64,000 bases of DNA, taken from assembly GCF_007655135.1 (NCBI RefSeq), contig NC_045134.1:7212982-7276981 (forward strand), written 5' to 3'. The notes under the pieces were generated by a model, which was not told the DNA's origin, did no database searches, and saw only the letters and a list, made by a program, of their open reading frames with translations. This document shows, in pieces, positions 57,901 through 64,000 of this stretch. The first letter of the stretch is position 1. Every line of letters starts with the position of its first letter. This DNA comes from Punica granatum (taxonomy: Eukaryota; Streptophyta; Magnoliopsida; Myrtales; Lythraceae). The translations under genes and the position numbers were made by a program.

Positions 57901-59124
57901 CCTCAAACCGAGCAGGACTTCTTCTGTAACCGGTACGTGAGCTCTGTTGTGTGTATCTGGGGCTTCTGCTTTCATCATAATAATACCTCACGATCCCATC
58001 ATCACTTTTTGCGCTGGGAGAGGGACCAGACCTCGCAGAATGATAGTGATGATCGTATCGGTCCTCATAGCTTGGGCTACTGAGCCCGATCCGAGATGAG
58101 CTGGGCCTTCTACTTTCGCTAGAGTTCACTTTGTCCGCCTGCAGACACAAAAATCTTCTATCAACAAAGGTTGAGAGACTCGATGGACTCATTTTTCTTC
58201 TGCTGACTTAAACCGAGAGTTTTCTGTTAAAGAGAATAAGATCAGTCTGCTTACCAGTCTCACCCTCGGAAGCTTCTCGGTTTCTTTTTCACCAGTAAAC
58301 TTCTGATCGACATACACATGCTTAATAAAATCTCGGAGCTTATACAGATTACTGAAAGCCAAAAACCGCGAGACAAAAACAGAAAAGAAAAGGAGTCAGA
58401 AGATACTGTACGTATTAATCGAATCTAAAGCATGCTTAAAAGGATGCTCCAGTGAAGGACCTGTTGTCGGGTTGAGAATTGCAATGAGGGTCCCATTCTT
58501 TGAAATATATTTGCCTCGCTCGCTTGACAAGGATTTCAAGTAAAGCAAGTGAGAAAAGGAAAATTGGAAAACAGAACACAATATTCGTTAGATCAGAACT
58601 AGTAGATAACCGAGCCAAGAAATTCACCTCATTTCCGCCGGCCTGGAGGGCACTGACTTCATCAGTGGTGAACTTGGCAATCGATACAGATTTTACTCGG
58701 TGTGTAAATTCTCGGCTGAAATGATCAAAAGTTCAAGAAGACGCGATCACGAAACGTTTGGCTTTGGGGACAGCGAAAAAGTGGAAGTTCGATAAAGTAT
58801 ATAGCGAGTACGACTCACTGTATCCCGCTGCAGTTTGTACAGATAAATGTCCAGAAGGTTGTGCAGACATATTGTGGCCCCTGCCCACATAAATGGATGA
58901 TATAATCATTCAGATATTGTGTTTCATGGCATGATGGAGAATTTCAATAGGCTTGGAAGAGCTGAAACTTGAAAGACAACCGATAAAACGTAAGACCCTA
59001 GTTCAGGTTGAGGTCTGCGTACCACGCTGTTGCAGTTTATGCATCTGCGGTTCTCGGGAAGTTTCAGAAGGCTACGAATGGCCCTCTCGATTCTCTCGTC
59101 TTCCTTCATCTTCTTATTAGCCAT
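54983..59124 (-). CDS. ArfGAP domain protein of the AGD14/NIG (ZIGA) type
   Basis: Fifteen exons join in frame to 764 residues: 59124-59023, 58880-58819, 58715-58628, 58522-58461, 58351-58255, 58138-57888, 57805-57547, 57300-56653, 56528-56484, 56358-56200, 56013-55903, 55813-55730, 55512-55368, 55275-55227, 55115-54983. The N-terminal ArfGAP zinc finger has CX2CX16CX2C ligands at Cys28, 31, 48 and 51 and the catalytic Arg56 (CSGIHREF). A Ser/Arg/Tyr-rich linker (RYYYDESRSP) and a long disordered region with NPF motifs (STNPFDVG, GGGNPFD at the end) follow. The family stimulates GTP hydrolysis by Arf GTPases in Golgi/endosomal traffic; Arabidopsis NIG also binds geminivirus nuclear shuttle protein. 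Residues 524-538 come from a 45-nt exon made by a 170-bp duplication. Confidence 0.9.
56351..56690 (-). repeat. 170-bp segmental duplication creating an extra ArfGAP exon
   Basis: 56351-56520 and 56521-56690 are tandem copies, roughly 88% identical by eye. On the minus strand each unit runs from the 3' end of exon 8 (GAGAACATGTCA or GAAAACATGTCA) through the following intron to the first bases of the next exon (GCCCCAGC). The fusion of exon start and exon end in the middle yields a complete 45-nt exon with its own AG acceptor and GTGAGT donor. Confidence 0.92.
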
Positions 59125-60839
59125 TTTCTTCCACTGTCTAGAAAATAGCAGAGTCAAGGAAACAGGAAAAAAGACAGAGAATGCTTTCATTACAATCAGA
59201 AGGCTAAACGTAAGCCTGTGGAACTGCCAAGGAAATATTCCACGAAGTCGTGACACCATGTTGTTTCTGCGATCAACCGACTAATCGGAGGGCGCTATGT
59301 CAGGCAGATGCTGTGGCATGTTAGTGGACACGGGTTTTAATATGCAGCTATGACCTCCCATGATTGCAGGACCCCTCCCATCGCCCGGACAATTTCATGA
59401 AATCTTCCCCAAAGGATTTTATATTTTCGAGCGAATCATAAGCCTGTTCTTGTCATAAGTATGTGTTTTGGAAATGGTTCGGCATTGTCATTGCTTTTCC
59501 ATTCTTTCTAAGAAATGCGAGAGCGATAAAACCATGAATGTGCTGCACTGAATTCCTGAACTCCAGGAAACAAAGAATACCGGCTTACCCGCTATATGGA
59601 TTCCGAGGTGACAGCAGGCTAGGCTACCGCAGAAGGGCGTCCCCGGGAGCTCGCCTTCTCGGCATCCTTTCCTTCATCTTCTCAGCAAACGAACCAGGAA
59701 CAGGGGAAGGGCGAATCTTTTTGAGGCTTGTGATGAAAATGGGAAAGTACAATGAAGGACAGGGAAGTTTATTTAAAAGGGAGGAGTTGGAACCGAACAC
59801 TTGTTAGATAGTTGTTCCATTCATCCCTGTCTGCTTTGTTCTTTCTTTTTTTTTGTTTTTTTGTTTTTCCTCTTTTTTCTTGAGAGAGAGAGGGGGGTTG
59901 GAACTGCAAGGGGAGAAAGGGACAGTTGCCGGTTATAACGGTATTCTGAGCAGAAAATCAGCAAGAAAACAGACCATATCCGAGTTTCGACCGACTAATT
60001 ACCTGCTAACATATAGGATGGGAAAGCCTGATCCCACTGCAGAGATTGCGATCAAATAGGGTGGAATCTTGCATATGGCTCTCGTGAATTCAAATCTTTA
60101 ACCAAGATAGTCGTGGCATTCCATCTCTAAACCAAGAAAGACTCAAGTTTCTGAAATCCATAACGCAAAAACACAGTATGTTTGCCGACCTTCTGAGGTA
60201 ACCTCACTACCCTAATCGTTATTTGATGGGGTTCCTATCCCGACTCTAGCAACATCAATGACAACATCAAATTTGGCCTTACCAAAGCTTCTTTCTGAGT
60301 GGCCTCACATAACTTGGAAGAAGGCAAACCTAATCCGCCCAGATGAAATCAAACTTTACCCAACAGAGCACACAGTTCCGCACCAACCTCGATCCATTAG
60401 GTTCAGTTCAAAAGGAATCCATTAGAAGAATTATTCATGCTCGAATGAATGTTCAGAGAGTTAACCAACTCCAAAGTAAGTATTTTCTCCGACAATTATC
60501 AATTACTTCTGCACCAACCCGCATCAAATAGTAACATAGATAGCAGACCCCCAGGGATTAGTTAATCAACCTCCTAACATATCGAAACAAAATGCAGTTT
60601 CAGATGTAAATATCTCATTGATACAAATCTAATGGGCAGAGTTTCTACTAAGCAATCTCACTCAAAAGGGACTCTATTCCAAGTCTTCAAAAACTACAGT
60701 GACGAATTCTAAAGCATAACACACTAAGCCACAAAAAGTCTTCTTGATTCAGTCCGATAAATCACTATCCCGAGTCTTCACTTGGAAACCCCATCGGAGC
60801 CTCCTCGTTGATATCCACATGCCATGCTGAATAAATCCT
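59125..60839. other. Upstream region of the ArfGAP gene; 3' flank of UAP56
   Basis: No coding region supported. A T-rich patch at about 59848-59880 and GA-rich DNA to 59897 lie upstream of the ArfGAP gene; GTTTATTTAAAAG near 59766-59778 (minus: CTTTTAAATAAAC) may be its TATA element. The part next to 60839 is the likely UAP56 3' UTR. Confidence 0.35.

Positions 60840-64000
<3,161 letters not shown>

Overview
The window is a piece of a flowering-plant nuclear genome, almost certainly a eudicot. Genes are split by many short GT-AG introns, intergenic DNA is AT-rich and carries Ty1/copia and MITE debris, and the proteins are plant-specific families (Shaker K+ channel regulatory subunit, DYW-type PPR, FCS-like zinc finger, DUF630/DUF632 protein, MOT1 molybdate transporter). 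I cannot name the species from sequence alone. Exon joins were read by eye from splice signals, frame continuity and family conservation; there is no transcript evidence.

Layout. 1-3.3 kb: decayed 3' end of a Ty1/copia element, a hAT-like MITE (8-bp target duplication) inside its LTR, then a fold-back AT-rich repeat. 4.5-8.2 kb (+): DUF630/DUF632 protein. 9.7-10.1 kb (+): small plant protein. 12.3-14.0 kb (-): truncated 2-on-2 haemoglobin GLB3. 15.3-17.2 kb (-): GET2-type receptor subunit for tail-anchored protein insertion. 18.0 kb (-): tRNA-Leu(CAA). 20.1-26.2 kb (+): AtKC1/KAT3-like K+ channel subunit. 26.5-27.5 kb (-): 95-residue coiled-coil protein. 29.2-30.5 kb (+): FLZ zinc finger. 31.2-33.6 kb (-): intronless PPR-DYW protein. 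34.2-38.3 kb (-): CHY/CTCHY/RING ubiquitin ligase. 42.7-46.3 kb (-): MULE-derived SWIM zinc-finger gene carrying an in-frame stop. 47-52 kb: gene-poor, repeat-rich. 52.1-54.0 kb (+): MOT1 molybdate transporter. 55.0-59.1 kb (-): ArfGAP of the AGD14/NIG type with a duplicated micro-exon. 60.8 kb to the right edge (-): DECD-box helicase UAP56 (RH15/RH56), cut by the window end.

The genes do not form an operon-like pathway. From memory, AtKC1, GET2 and GLB3 also lie close together on Arabidopsis chromosome 4, so their clustering here looks like conserved microsynteny, not functional coupling.

Most useful second looks: a TGA replacing the expected Trp codon inside the SWIM motif of an otherwise intact gene; a 170-bp segmental duplication that created an extra in-frame 45-nt exon in the ArfGAP gene; a tRNA-like Pol III promoter signature inside the hAT-like MITE; a 39-nt poly-G run; a GC-AG intron and an 11-nt terminal coding exon in UAP56; a DYW domain lacking its PG box and ending in EFW; and a 100-bp, 99%-identical tandem duplication in a MOT1 intron. 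I found no convincing wholly new multi-gene system.
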